A stretch of DNA of 62,386 bases, from positions 1-62,386 of the forward strand of contig CAMUJH010000024.1 of assembly GCA_947089145.1 (NCBI GenBank), written 5' to 3'. A program made the position numbers and the translations under genes. A model generated the notes under the pieces. It worked only from the letters and a program-made list of their open reading frames with translations, had not been told where the DNA came from and ran no database searches. Below are positions 26,732 through 33,691 of the stretch, piece by piece (positions within the stretch are counted from its first letter, which is position 1; each line of letters starts with the position of its first letter). This DNA is from an uncultured Hungatella sp. Its GTDB lineage: Bacteria > Bacillota > Clostridia > Lachnospirales > Lachnospiraceae.

Positions 26732-27811
26732 CTACATCCCTATTTTACCCCAATTTTTTAATTCAATTTCATGACGATCTTCTATATTAGGATAATCTAT
26801 ATTCAATGGGCAATTATATATTGTTGGCTTAAATGTATATTGTTCTCTGTTTGCATATGTGACTTCCAAAAGATTGGGTATCAATATGTCAGCCGCTTTT
26901 CCAACTTCCCCATTGTTATTAGCATGAATCCAGACCACCTGATGTGTTTCGTTTAATTTTTCTAATGCAGATATAACTTTTTTACTATTATTTATATCTG
27001 TCAAATCATGTAATTCGAAAGAAATCTGCAAAAATTGCTTTAATACATCTGAAGATATGGAATTAATAAATTCCCATTCTGATCCCTCAACGTCCATTTT
27101 TAATATAAGATTTTTGTTATGCATATGTCCATTTCTATATAAAATAGTAGGTAGCGACAATAAGTTTTCCTTGATATCATCACTTCCTGAAATACCTACT
27201 TTATTAAAATTTAATCTATGATAATTTTGTGGCAATCTCTCAATTGTATGATCGTAACAATAGACGTTTATACCGCAATCAGCTATCCACCTATCCCACG
27301 AGATTTCCCAGCCTATTCCAAAGCTATACGCAATATAATCATGTCTAAAATCATTAAGCATAATATATCCACCATCATGATTTTTTCCAACTCGGATTAA
27401 TTCATAATCTATAGCCTTTTGAACCTGAAGCAATTCCTTTATACGTTTAAAGTACTCTGGCTTATCCGGGTGTTGACTAATTCTATACGTCTCCAATATG
27501 TTTTTCACTTTAGCCTTTATCTTTTTTTCCCTCAGTTCCTCATACAATCTTCTATTTAATGCATTGTCAGTAGTACATATAATAATTGAGATATCTGATC
27601 TGTCTATTTTCAGAAAACATTTAAGATCTATAATCTGGTTATTATATTTTGCCAGATTATTATCAATTAAAATAAATTCCTTGATTCCATATCTATTAAC
27701 AAGAATATCTTTTGCCTGCAAGCCAACTTTTCCCAGAGGATAAATTGCTATTCTCTGTTTTCTCTCGATTTCTATTCTTATCAAATTATCCAATTTAGAA
27801 TAATAATCCAT
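26732..27811 (-). CDS. Rossmann-like module fused to FkbM-family methyltransferase; first gene of the glycan operon
   Basis: A 359-residue protein. Residues ~18-115 carry the recurrent module (IAIYPLGKVGLQA, ILIDNN, SIIICTTDN). The rest is FkbM-like: YSFGIGWEISWDRWIADCG, CYDHTIERLP, and LILKMDVEGSEWEFI, the typical motif. FkbM enzymes O-methylate sugars or polyketides with SAM. AAGGAG precedes the ATG. As the first gene after the putative promoter at 27893-27922, it is where transcription of the glycan cluster begins. Confidence 0.75.
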   Translation of the reverse strand: MDYYSKLDNLIRIEIERKQRIAIYPLGKVGLQAKDILVNRYGIKEFILIDNNLAKYNNQIIDLKCFLKIDRSDISIIICTTDNALNRRLYEELREKKIKAKVKNILETYRISQHPDKPEYFKRIKELLQVQKAIDYELIRVGKNHDGGYIMLNDFRHDYIAYSFGIGWEISWDRWIADCGINVYCYDHTIERLPQNYHRLNFNKVGISGSDDIKENLLSLPTILYRNGHMHNKNLILKMDVEGSEWEFINSISSDVLKQFLQISFELHDLTDINNSKKVISALEKLNETHQVVWIHANNNGEVGKAADILIPNLLEVTYANREQYTFKPTIYNCPLNIDYPNIEDRHEIELKNWGKIGM

Positions 27812-27892
27812 TGTAAACTCCTTTACTTGAAGATTTTTAATTTAGAATATTAGTTAAAAAAGTTAGCTGTATGGGATCTAATATCTGTCCTA

Positions 27893-27922
27893 AATATAAT
27901 TAGCATATTTTTGTTTTTCCAA
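27893..27922 (-). promoter_or_regulatory. Putative sigma-A promoter of the glycan operon
   Basis: On the minus strand TTGGAA (27917-27922) and TATATT (27893-27898) are 18 bp apart, about 80 bp upstream of the first ATG of the cluster. It is the only good promoter pair I see between the TnpB-like gene and the operon. It would be a natural site for a repressor. Confidence 0.45.
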
Positions 27923-27928
27923 ACTTTT

Positions 27929-28484
27929 CTTCCGGGGCTGCAGGAAGCGCTTTTGTGACAGAGTTATTTGCCTCTGTCATGGTTTTATTAGGCTTAAGGT
28001 ATCTTCTTTTCTGCACTGCCTCACGCCTGCCCCTCCTGTTCCATGATTTTTTATCATACGAATTAGCCGGACATTTCTGTCTGGGAGTTTGGTTTCTCCC
28101 TTCGCTCCGTGTTCGCTTCAAGCAGGCCACGGTCCTGGCATATCGGAAAGCCGCTGAAAGCAGCTTAGGTAATGCCGTTGGGATATCTCCATGAAAAGGC
28201 GCCGCACAAGCTTTAAAGGCTCAAGAGCCTCAAAGACAGATTGGCACTGCCGCCCGCCATGCAGGCATCTCCCGCCCGCCATGATTCCTTTGCTGCATGC
28301 ATCTTTCGGAACATAGTATTCTCTCGGGATACATGCTGGTTGAACAGATGATCTCTCCCATCCTTTCCTCATGGCATTCTATGTTTTACATCCATCCCTG
28401 CGATCCGTATCCGGTAAAACCTTCCTCCAAATACTCCATATCTGCTTTCGCATTTATAGAGCCTGGAATGAGTTCATTCCCAGG
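27929..28484 (-). other. Hairpin-dense noncoding stretch between TnpB-like gene and glycan operon
   Basis: No convincing gene lies in this stretch. It holds many short stems: CTTCC/GGAAG at 27929-27947, TGACAGAG/CTCTGTCA at 27956-27979, GGGAG/CTCCC at 28083-28100, an interrupted AAGC-GCT stem at 28148-28167, GGCTC/GAGCC with flanking CTTT/AAAG at 28211-28235, GTTTTAC/GTAAAAC at 28383-28420 and a 9-bp stem at 28462-28484. A 12-bp direct repeat CCGCCCGCCATG occurs at 28250 and 28272. The stretch may hold the guide RNA of the TnpB-like protein, the decayed right end of its parent transposon, and an operon leader. Confidence 0.45.
28383..28484 (-). ncRNA. Candidate guide RNA (omega-RNA-like) scaffold downstream of TnpB-like gene
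   Basis: TnpB proteins use an omega RNA transcribed from the 3' end of their gene and the sequence just beyond it. Two stems lie 165-270 bp past the stop codon: CCTGGGAATG pairing with CATTCCAGG (one bulge, loop AACT on the minus strand) and GTTTTAC pairing with GTAAAAC. This is the expected place for a scaffold, but no family model was run, and the guide boundary cannot be seen. Confidence 0.3.
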
Positions 28485-28648
28485 GTGTATGAGTCCACCT
28501 TATTTTCTTAATAGCCCCTCAAAATCTCTAAGCCATATTTCAGCGGCCTTTTCATATTCCGATTTTGCGGATCTCCCCATCTTTACGGAAAATGCAAATG
28601 AAAGCCGCCATTCTCCGGCAAAAGATTCCGATAGGCCGTCTTATCTGG

Positions 28649-30001
28649 TCATTTACCTGATTCCTTATACTTCTTCTCAATATTCCTAGCCCCATTAAAG
28701 GCAATGGCGCTCTGAAAGCCACAGCTTTCACAAACAAACCCTTCCTCCAGCCGCTTTCCCTCTGCCCCGCAAACGGAACAGACACTCCCGGTCCCCTTAG
28801 AGTTAATCTCCACCAATTCGATACCGTTTTCCTGACACTTCTGCGCCAGCCGTTTTCTCACATATCCCTGGGGTCCTTCGGCAACTTTCCGGTTTGACAC
28901 TTTATACTTAAGCTTTGCTCTGTCAATAGTAATCGGTTTCGTGATAACGATCTTCCCCGGCTTTTCTGTTTCCAGCATCCGGTTAAGCTCGGCATTAATA
29001 TAGGATTCTATCCTTGCCTGCTCCCGCTTTTTTTGCCGGTCATATTTTTCGATGCCTAGATTATTGGCCTTAATCGCATCTGCCTTTTTTTCATCTCCCA
29101 GAGCAAGGCTCTCCTGGTATCTGGCCTGTACCTTGCGCCGCTGCCTGTTTTTCTCCATCAGCCGATAAGATTTTGCCGCTGACAGCTTTCCTGCCTCTTC
29201 GCCATAAATATTTCCAGATGACAAGGTACACATATGCTCGTAGCCCAAATGGATATACAATGTATTCTGATAATCCTCATGTTTCTGTCCCTTGACCTCC
29301 GTGGGAATAGCAATTACAGCAAATCCGGTTTTGATGCAGATCCGAATCTGCCTGGTGCTGGTTTTCTCATCTTTCAGGGGCAGTTTCACTCTCCTTCTGG
29401 GCACTCTGGATACCAGATAAAGACTGTGATCTTTATAAGAATATCCTGCCGGCGACACACAGAAGCTGTCACTGTTTCCCGCCACAGGTTTCACCTGATA
29501 TCTCCTGGTAAGCCTTCGGAGAAGATTGTTCAGGCGGTTTACATGATCCGCATCCATGCCAAGCCCCGCTGCCTTTTCCGGCATAGGGTACGCTTCTCCC
29601 TTTAAAATGGCTGCGTACACGGCATCCAGCTTCAGAACCGTGCGCAGATACATGCGGTCGTCGCTGCTTAAGTTCTCATTGGCAGTGAGCAACGTCCGAA
29701 TCTTGTTTTTCAGGACCCCCCAAGTGCCTTTGATGTCGCTGACGGCATCTCTCACTGCCAGTTCATAATAAACCGATGGCAGCTTCAGCTGCTCCCGCAG
29801 TCCACAGTGGCGCATCTCTGTCATAATGTCATAAATGGAAGCAAGCCTCCCAAGGCCTCCAGGGCCGGAATACCTTTCATACACATTTCCTTTTACCTTG
29901 GCATAATCCGCAGCAATCCCCTTCAAAAATTTTAAAGTTTCCTGGGGAAGAACCTCTGTATGCTGCCATATGGTTTTGGTAATCACTCTGTTTTTCTCCA
30001 T
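28649..30001 (-). CDS. Nuclease-dead TnpB-family protein (TldR-like candidate)
   Basis: A 450-residue IS200/IS605 OrfB/TnpB relative with an uninterrupted frame. The RuvC-I motif, normally GIDLG, reads YIHLGYEHMCTLSSG (Asp to H251). RuvC-II, normally IVxED, reads IVITKP (Glu to T354). RuvC-III, normally RDVNAARNI, reads IAFNGARNI (Asp to A434). All three catalytic acids are gone, yet the zinc ribbon is intact (C408, C411, C424, C427) and the long basic helical region remains. No TnpA transposase is adjacent. Loss of all catalytic residues in an otherwise intact frame fits the known TldR class of RNA-guided, DNA-binding repressors. It lies 837 bp upstream of, and in line with, the glycan operon. 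The ribosome binding site is weak (AAAAAG). Confidence 0.75.
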   Translation of the reverse strand: MEKNRVITKTIWQHTEVLPQETLKFLKGIAADYAKVKGNVYERYSGPGGLGRLASIYDIMTEMRHCGLREQLKLPSVYYELAVRDAVSDIKGTWGVLKNKIRTLLTANENLSSDDRMYLRTVLKLDAVYAAILKGEAYPMPEKAAGLGMDADHVNRLNNLLRRLTRRYQVKPVAGNSDSFCVSPAGYSYKDHSLYLVSRVPRRRVKLPLKDEKTSTRQIRICIKTGFAVIAIPTEVKGQKHEDYQNTLYIHLGYEHMCTLSSGNIYGEEAGKLSAAKSYRLMEKNRQRRKVQARYQESLALGDEKKADAIKANNLGIEKYDRQKKREQARIESYINAELNRMLETEKPGKIVITKPITIDRAKLKYKVSNRKVAEGPQGYVRKRLAQKCQENGIELVEINSKGTGSVCSVCGAEGKRLEEGFVCESCGFQSAIAFNGARNIEKKYKESGK

Positions 30002-30114
30002 ATCTTTTTCATGTAATTCAGCTATAAAAATACGTTTTTTATCCCGATGAACGGCCTATATGCGACATTTCACGGTATTTCGCCTGTTTGCTGCGGCCTA
30101 GAGAAGCAAAATTA

Positions 30115-30162
30115 AAAATATGTGAAAGATAGCCATTGCCAAAAGGTATAGGTTTTGGCAAT
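30115..30162 (-). promoter_or_regulatory. Promoter with overlapping palindromic operator upstream of TnpB-like gene
   Basis: A perfect 10-bp inverted repeat, ATTGCCAAAA (30135-30144) and TTTTGGCAAT (30153-30162), surrounds the 8-bp centre GGTATAGG. On the minus strand its last bases supply a -35 TTGGCA (30137-30142), with TATTTT (30115-30120) 16 bp downstream, about 115 bp before the TnpB-like start. A binding protein at the palindrome would block this promoter. It could instead be a transposon-end hairpin. Confidence 0.4.
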
Positions 30163-30265
30163 AGAAAATGCTGGGTAAAATTCCATAAGAAAAATGGTTA
30201 AGAATATTGATTTATTGACGATAATATATTAAAATATGTAAGAATTTATAGCTTTGAAAAAGTGA

Positions 30266-30288
30266 CCAAAACCTATACATTTTGGCAA
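30266..30288 (+). promoter_or_regulatory. Second, inverted copy of the TTGCCAAAA palindrome
   Basis: CCAAAA (30266-30271) and TTTTGG (30280-30285) flank CCTATACA and are followed by CAA. Read on the minus strand it repeats the element at 30135-30162 with a few changes. The two copies point towards each other across about 100 bp of very AT-rich DNA. The remaining sequence from 30002 to 30301 shows no gene. Confidence 0.4.
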
Positions 30289-30301
30289 CTTAAATTATAT
30301 G

Positions 30302-30539
30302 CTAAAATGGGGCTGCCACACTATGAATTGTGCGGCAGCCCTTTCCAGTAATGAAATACTCCCGGATCTCGAAATCCTCCGGCATGTTTCCTATGGTTCC
30401 CTATGGCCTTGTCTGCCGCGTCTTCGATTCCCATGGAGTTCTGATTCTCCCGGATCTGGCTTACCAGCCATGCATATTCCTTTAACGGCCTGCAAAAAGA
30501 CAGCAGACTCTCGTTCTCCCCATAGTTGATGTTAACCAT
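30302..30539 (-). pseudogene. Rpn/PD-(D/E)XK nuclease-family transposase, C-terminal fragment with frameshift
   Basis: From 30539 the frame reads MVNINYGENESLLSFCRPLKEY and ADKAIG, a well-known C-terminal stretch of the Lachnospiraceae Rpn-type proteins. It then shifts frame: MPEDFEIREYF continues in the next frame until a stop at 30302-30304. The catalytic N-terminal domain is absent. It is the second remnant of this family in the window, and both lie outside the ends of the glycan operon on the same strand. Confidence 0.65.
30310..30341 (-). terminator. Rho-independent terminator-like hairpin
   Basis: GGGCTGCC and GGCAGCCC form an 8-bp stem continued by CAC/GTG after one mismatch, around TATGAATT. 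On the minus strand CATTTTAG follows. It would end transcripts from the DUF134-NifX gene and isolate the TnpB-like region. Confidence 0.6.
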
Positions 30540-30558
30540 GCGCCCGGCTTAACAGTAA

Positions 30559-31350
30559 TTACTGACATCTGCCCCCATGGCCTGCGCAGCCGTGCCCGTT
30601 TTCCCCGCAGTGATGTCCTTCTCCATGATGATGCCCCTCTCCATGATGATCGCAGCGGACATCAGGATTAAACGAAAGGGTGCCTGCAAGAAGCTCATTC
30701 ACCGCTTCATCTGCGCTTCCAGACACGCCGCCGTAAAGACGGATTCCCGCTTCTGCCAGCGCCATCTGTGCGCCTGCTCCAATCCCCCCGCAGATCAGCG
30801 TATCCACGTTCCATGCAGAAAGCAGCCCTGCCAGCGCCCCATGGCCGCTGCCTTGGGTATCCATTACCTGTGCGCCTGTAACCTTTCCATCCTCAATCTC
30901 ATAAACCTTAAACTGCTCCGTATGTCCAAAATGCTGGAATACGTTTCCATTCTCAAAAGTAACTGCAATCTTCATCATTCTCTCTTCCTTTCTTTTCCTG
31001 GCAGTTTCTGCCGCATATTCTGCCCTGCTGCATGTTTTTCCGCAGCATGTTTTGGCAGAGCCGTCACAAAGCGTATAGTTTCCGCCGGAAATACACAGTG
31101 TTTTTCCATTGACAATACAGTCCGCAATCTTTGTCCGGGCTCTTTCATACATTTCTGTCACCGTAGTGCGGGAAATTCCCATCTGCCTGGCACACTGTTC
31201 ATGAGTTTTTTTTTCATAATCAATCAAACGGACTGCCTCAAACTCATCCACAGTCAGCAGAACCTGCTCCCCGCCTTTCACGCCGCAAGGGGCAAAACTG
31301 TCATACTGCGGTTCGAAACAGATTCTCCGGCACCGGATCGGCCTCGCCAT
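30559..31350 (-). CDS. DUF134-NifX/NifB-type fusion with His/Cys-rich tail
   Basis: A 263-residue fusion. The N-terminal part (MARPIRCRRICFEPQ, then EQCARQMGISRTTVTEMYERARTKIAD) is a DUF134 domain with a helix-turn-helix, and contains several Cys. The central part from MKIAVTFENGNVFQHFGH to ADEAVNELLAG is a dinitrogenase iron-molybdenum-cofactor/NifX-like domain that binds Fe-S or metal clusters. The last ~30 residues repeat HHGEGHH and add Cys, a metal-binding tail. The ATG at 31350 has GGAGGTGG upstream. It probably senses or carries a metal cluster; it is divergent from the Fe-S/thioredoxin operon. Confidence 0.78.
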   Translation of the reverse strand: MARPIRCRRICFEPQYDSFAPCGVKGGEQVLLTVDEFEAVRLIDYEKKTHEQCARQMGISRTTVTEMYERARTKIADCIVNGKTLCISGGNYTLCDGSAKTCCGKTCSRAEYAAETARKRKEERMMKIAVTFENGNVFQHFGHTEQFKVYEIEDGKVTGAQVMDTQGSGHGALAGLLSAWNVDTLICGGIGAGAQMALAEAGIRLYGGVSGSADEAVNELLAGTLSFNPDVRCDHHGEGHHHGEGHHCGENGHGCAGHGGRCQ

Positions 31351-31384
31351 ACATCCACCTCCATTTCCGACATATGACGATAAC

Positions 31385-31413
31385 ATAATACCACAAAAGC
31401 ATGTAAAGTTCAA
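31385..31413 (-). promoter_or_regulatory. Sigma-A promoter of the DUF134-NifX gene
   Basis: On the minus strand TTGAAC (31408-31413) and TATTAT (31385-31390) are 17 bp apart, 35 bp upstream of the ATG. Confidence 0.65.
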
Positions 31414-31490
31414 GATCTTATGAAATCTATTCATAATCAATTTATCCGCAATCTCTTGCACTGCCCAGTTTCTCCCTCCTCGTACCTTCT

Positions 31491-31531
31491 GTGACTTCAT
31501 CACCGAATAAAAAATCTTTACCCTATATACT
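31491..31531 (+). promoter_or_regulatory. Crp/Fnr-like site and -10 element of the ferredoxin operon
   Basis: GTGACTTCATCAC (31491-31503) has GTGA/TCAC half-sites like those bound by Crp/Fnr proteins. TATACT (31526-31531) is a good -10, but there is no -35 match. The palindrome centre would fall near -41 from the expected start, the classic class II activator position. A Crp/Fnr gene lies at the other end of this operon. Confidence 0.4.
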
Positions 31532-31572
31532 AGAACGTGTCTGAAAATAAAAAATCAAAAGGAGTTTTTATT

Positions 31573-31770
31573 ATGGCCAAAAGAAAAGCGGTTGTCAGTA
31601 TCAGGGAATGCGTGGCCTGCGGATGCTGCATAAAAGTATGTCCAAGAAGTGCAATCTCCATCCCAAAAGGCATCCATGCCTCCATTGATAAAGAATTATG
31701 TGTGGGATGCGGAAAATGCGTGAAAGAATGCCCGGCCAGCATTATCTCATTGGAAGAGGCAGTTGGGTGA
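31573..31770 (+). CDS. 2[4Fe-4S] ferredoxin-type protein
   Basis: A 65-residue protein with two CxxCxxCxxxCP clusters (CVACGCCIKVCPRSA and CVGCGKCVKECPASI), typical of bacterial 2[4Fe-4S] ferredoxins. AAGGAG lies 7 bp before the ATG. It is the first gene of a plus-strand group with a membrane Fe-S protein and thioredoxin, so it probably passes electrons within a small redox system. The electron donor is not visible in the window. Confidence 0.88.
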   Translation: MAKRKAVVSIRECVACGCCIKVCPRSAISIPKGIHASIDKELCVGCGKCVKECPASIISLEEAVG

Positions 31771-31818
31771 GGACAATTTTTTCATGTGATGTCTGCGTTT
31801 GGAAAGGAATGGTGAAAA

Positions 31819-32433
31819 ATGAAACGAAAAAAGAACTGGTATGATTACCTTTGGATCGCTTCCCTTACTTATCTGATTCTGGGATTCTTCAATATCCTTT
31901 TTGCATGGCTGGGACTCTTATGCTTTTTTATCCCCCTGTTCATAGCCATTGTAAAAGGCAATAAGGCTTACTGCAACAAATATTGCGGCAGAGGGCAGCT
32001 GTTTTCCCTTCTAGGCGGCAGATTCGGACTGTCCCGCAAAAAAGATATTCCCAAATGGATGAAATCCAGCTATTTCCGATACGGCTTCTTGATTTTTTTC
32101 TTCGCAATGTTCTTCCTTATGCTGTGGAATACCTGGCTGGTTTTTGCCGGAGCCAGAAATCTGCGCACTGTAGTAACGCTTCTGTGGACATTTAAGCTTC
32201 CATGGCACTGGGCCTACCATGGCACTCTGTTTTCCGACGGCGCCGCACAATTTGCCTTTGGTTTCTACAGCGTAATGCTTACCTCCACCATACTGGGTTT
32301 TCTCACTATGGTTTTGTTTAAGCCCCGCTCCTGGTGTGTTTACTGCCCCATGGGCACCATGACCCAGCTGATATGCAAAGCAAAAAATGTAACTGCGTCA
32401 CCGAAACAACAGCCGGAAAATGATACACTGTAA
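31819..32433 (+). CDS. NapH/CcoG-like membrane protein with two Cys clusters
   Basis: A 204-residue membrane protein with about four hydrophobic segments (residues ~12-45, ~88-110, ~150-170 visible). Cytoplasmic Cys motifs are YCNKYCGRGQ and WCVYCPMGT. Both are short versions of the 4Fe-4S-binding motifs in NapH/CcoG-type electron carriers. GGAAAGGAATGG precedes the ATG. It may connect ferredoxin or thioredoxin to the membrane quinone pool or to an unknown acceptor. Confidence 0.75.
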   Translation: MKRKKNWYDYLWIASLTYLILGFFNILFAWLGLLCFFIPLFIAIVKGNKAYCNKYCGRGQLFSLLGGRFGLSRKKDIPKWMKSSYFRYGFLIFFFAMFFLMLWNTWLVFAGARNLRTVVTLLWTFKLPWHWAYHGTLFSDGAAQFAFGFYSVMLTSTILGFLTMVLFKPRSWCVYCPMGTMTQLICKAKNVTASPKQQPENDTL

Positions 32434-32470
32434 TCAGTTAAAACAATCAAAAGAAAGGCAGGTAATAATT

Positions 32471-32779
32471 ATGTCAGTACTTATTGTAAACAAAAATAAC
32501 TTTGATTCTGTTAAAACCAGCAGCAAACCCGTACTTTTGGATTTCTATGCCGACTGGTGCGGCCCCTGCCGTATGGTATCTCCCATCGTGGAGGAAATCG
32601 CAGAGGAAAATCCCCAATACCTTATAGGCAAGATCAACGTGGACAAAGAGCCTGAGCTGGCCCAGAAATTCAACGTCTTAAGCATCCCCACCCTGGCAGT
32701 GATCAAAAACGGAAAGGTTATAAGCCAGTCAGCAGGCGCAAGGCCCAAAGCAGAAATTCTTGCCATGTTAAATGGTTAA
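32471..32779 (+). CDS. trxA: Thioredoxin
   Basis: A 102-residue thioredoxin with the WCGPC active site (C30, C33), FYADWCGPC context, the cis-Pro loop SIPTLAVIKNG, and no signal peptide, so it is cytoplasmic. It reduces protein disulfides. The ATG at 32471 follows AGGCAGG. Its last 12 bp overlap the convergent Crp/Fnr gene. It is a third thiol/Fe-S component in one operon with ferredoxin and the NapH-like protein; it may be dedicated rather than the housekeeping copy. Confidence 0.9.
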   Translation: MSVLIVNKNNFDSVKTSSKPVLLDFYADWCGPCRMVSPIVEEIAEENPQYLIGKINVDKEPELAQKFNVLSIPTLAVIKNGKVISQSAGARPKAEILAMLNG

Positions 32780-33442
32780 TTTTCGGAGACGCTTTTTATC
32801 CAGGATTGTGACGCCGCCTCTTGCCGCCTCCACAATCCCCTCGCTGGCAAAATATTTCAGCATTCTGGACACCACTTCACGGGCAGATCCCATATACCGG
32901 GCAATCTGCCCGTGTGTCAATGCAATGGTATCTGAGCCGGTCCGCGCAGCTTCATCGGAAAGGAAAATTGCCAGCCGTTTATCCATGCTCATAAACAGAA
33001 TCTGCTGCATCACCCACATGACATCTGAAAAACGGCTGACTGCAGTTTCCAGCGCAAAGATCCGGATATCTGGATTCCGCTCTGATACCGCCGCAAAAGC
33101 GGGCCCGCTGATCACGCAGCACTGGCTGTCCTCCTCTGCGTCTACAAACACGTCAAACGTAATGGCAGACAGCACGCAGGAGGCGGACAGCATGCACAGA
33201 TCTCCCTTATGCAGGCGGTAAAGCGTAATATCCTTTCCTTCATCCGACATGATGTAAAGCCTGAGACTTCCGGATCGCACAAGGATCACTCCGGAACATT
33301 CACTGCTGTCATGAATATTCTTTCCTTTAGAATAAGTGACACCATAGGAATTCTGACAGATGTATTCCCTGTCAGTATCTGATATCTTCTCCCAAAAGGG
33401 AAAGACTTCTCTGTAAATAGATTCAAACTTCATTCCGCACAT
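32768..33442 (-). CDS. Crp/Fnr-family transcription regulator
   Basis: A 224-residue regulator. Residues ~20-130 are a cNMP-binding-like beta barrel (VILVRSGSLRLYIMSDEGKDITLYRLHKGDLCML) and the C-terminus is a winged helix-turn-helix (LTHGQIARYMGSAREVVSRMLKYF). Cys residues in the sensor part could carry a redox cofactor, but no FNR-type Cys cluster is evident. The ATG at 33442 follows GGGAG; an ATG three codons later is possible. It converges with the thioredoxin gene and probably controls this redox operon. Confidence 0.85.
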   Translation of the reverse strand: MCGMKFESIYREVFPFWEKISDTDREYICQNSYGVTYSKGKNIHDSSECSGVILVRSGSLRLYIMSDEGKDITLYRLHKGDLCMLSASCVLSAITFDVFVDAEEDSQCCVISGPAFAAVSERNPDIRIFALETAVSRFSDVMWVMQQILFMSMDKRLAIFLSDEAARTGSDTIALTHGQIARYMGSAREVVSRMLKYFASEGIVEAARGGVTILDKKRLRKLTI

Positions 33443-33626
33443 TGTTCTCCCGCCTTTCTTGTTATGCTCCCCGCAAGCATTCCTGGCTTGCCCTCTGAAA
33501 TACCGCTGTTTTTGGAGTTCACAAAAATATATTGAACAAAGAGTCTGGCCGGCCGGGCTCGCGCGCCGGAGCGCAGGCAGCTGCGGCGGCAGCCACTTTC
33601 CCTTACGCATATACCGAAGTTTTTTG

Positions 33627-33652
33627 TTTCATAGGACGCGCACCCTATGAAA
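33627..33652. repeat. 9-bp perfect inverted repeat upstream of the Crp/Fnr gene
   Basis: TTTCATAGG (33627-33635) and CCTATGAAA (33644-33652) flank ACGCGCAC. It lies between the terminator of the RNHCP gene and the Crp/Fnr gene. It may be a second terminator stem, an operator, or a dispersed palindrome. Confidence 0.4.
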
Positions 33653-33654
33653 TC

Positions 33655-33681
33655 AAAAAAGCATCTGCCAAAAGCAGATGC
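33655..33681 (-). terminator. Rho-independent terminator of the RNHCP gene
   Basis: GCATCTGC and GCAGATGC form an 8-bp stem with a 5-nt loop; on the minus strand it is followed by TTTTTT, 10 bp beyond the stop codon. Confidence 0.85.
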
Positions 33682-33691
33682 CTCTGTTTCT

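Noticed and set aside
27900-28130. Minus-strand 76-codon frame upstream of the glycan operon
   Set aside because: GTG start without a usable ribosome binding site, basic low-complexity product, and it covers the hairpins and the promoter; treated as noncoding or a decayed transposon tail.
28250-28283. Direct repeat CCGCCCGCCATG as a possible CRISPR array
   Set aside because: Only two copies with a 10-bp gap; no spacers, no cas genes.
28118-28372. Minus-strand 84-codon frame in the hairpin-rich stretch
   Set aside because: Its composition follows the GC-rich repeats; no domain.
28383-28400. A 10-nt match (ATGGCATTCT) between sequence beside the candidate scaffold and spoIVA, as a possible guide target
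   Set aside because: Such a match is expected by chance in a window of this size, and the guide boundary is unknown.
28297-28689. Plus-strand 130-codon frame opposite the 3' end of the TnpB-like gene
   Set aside because: Antisense to a real gene end and to the candidate guide RNA, with no ribosome binding site or recognisable motif.
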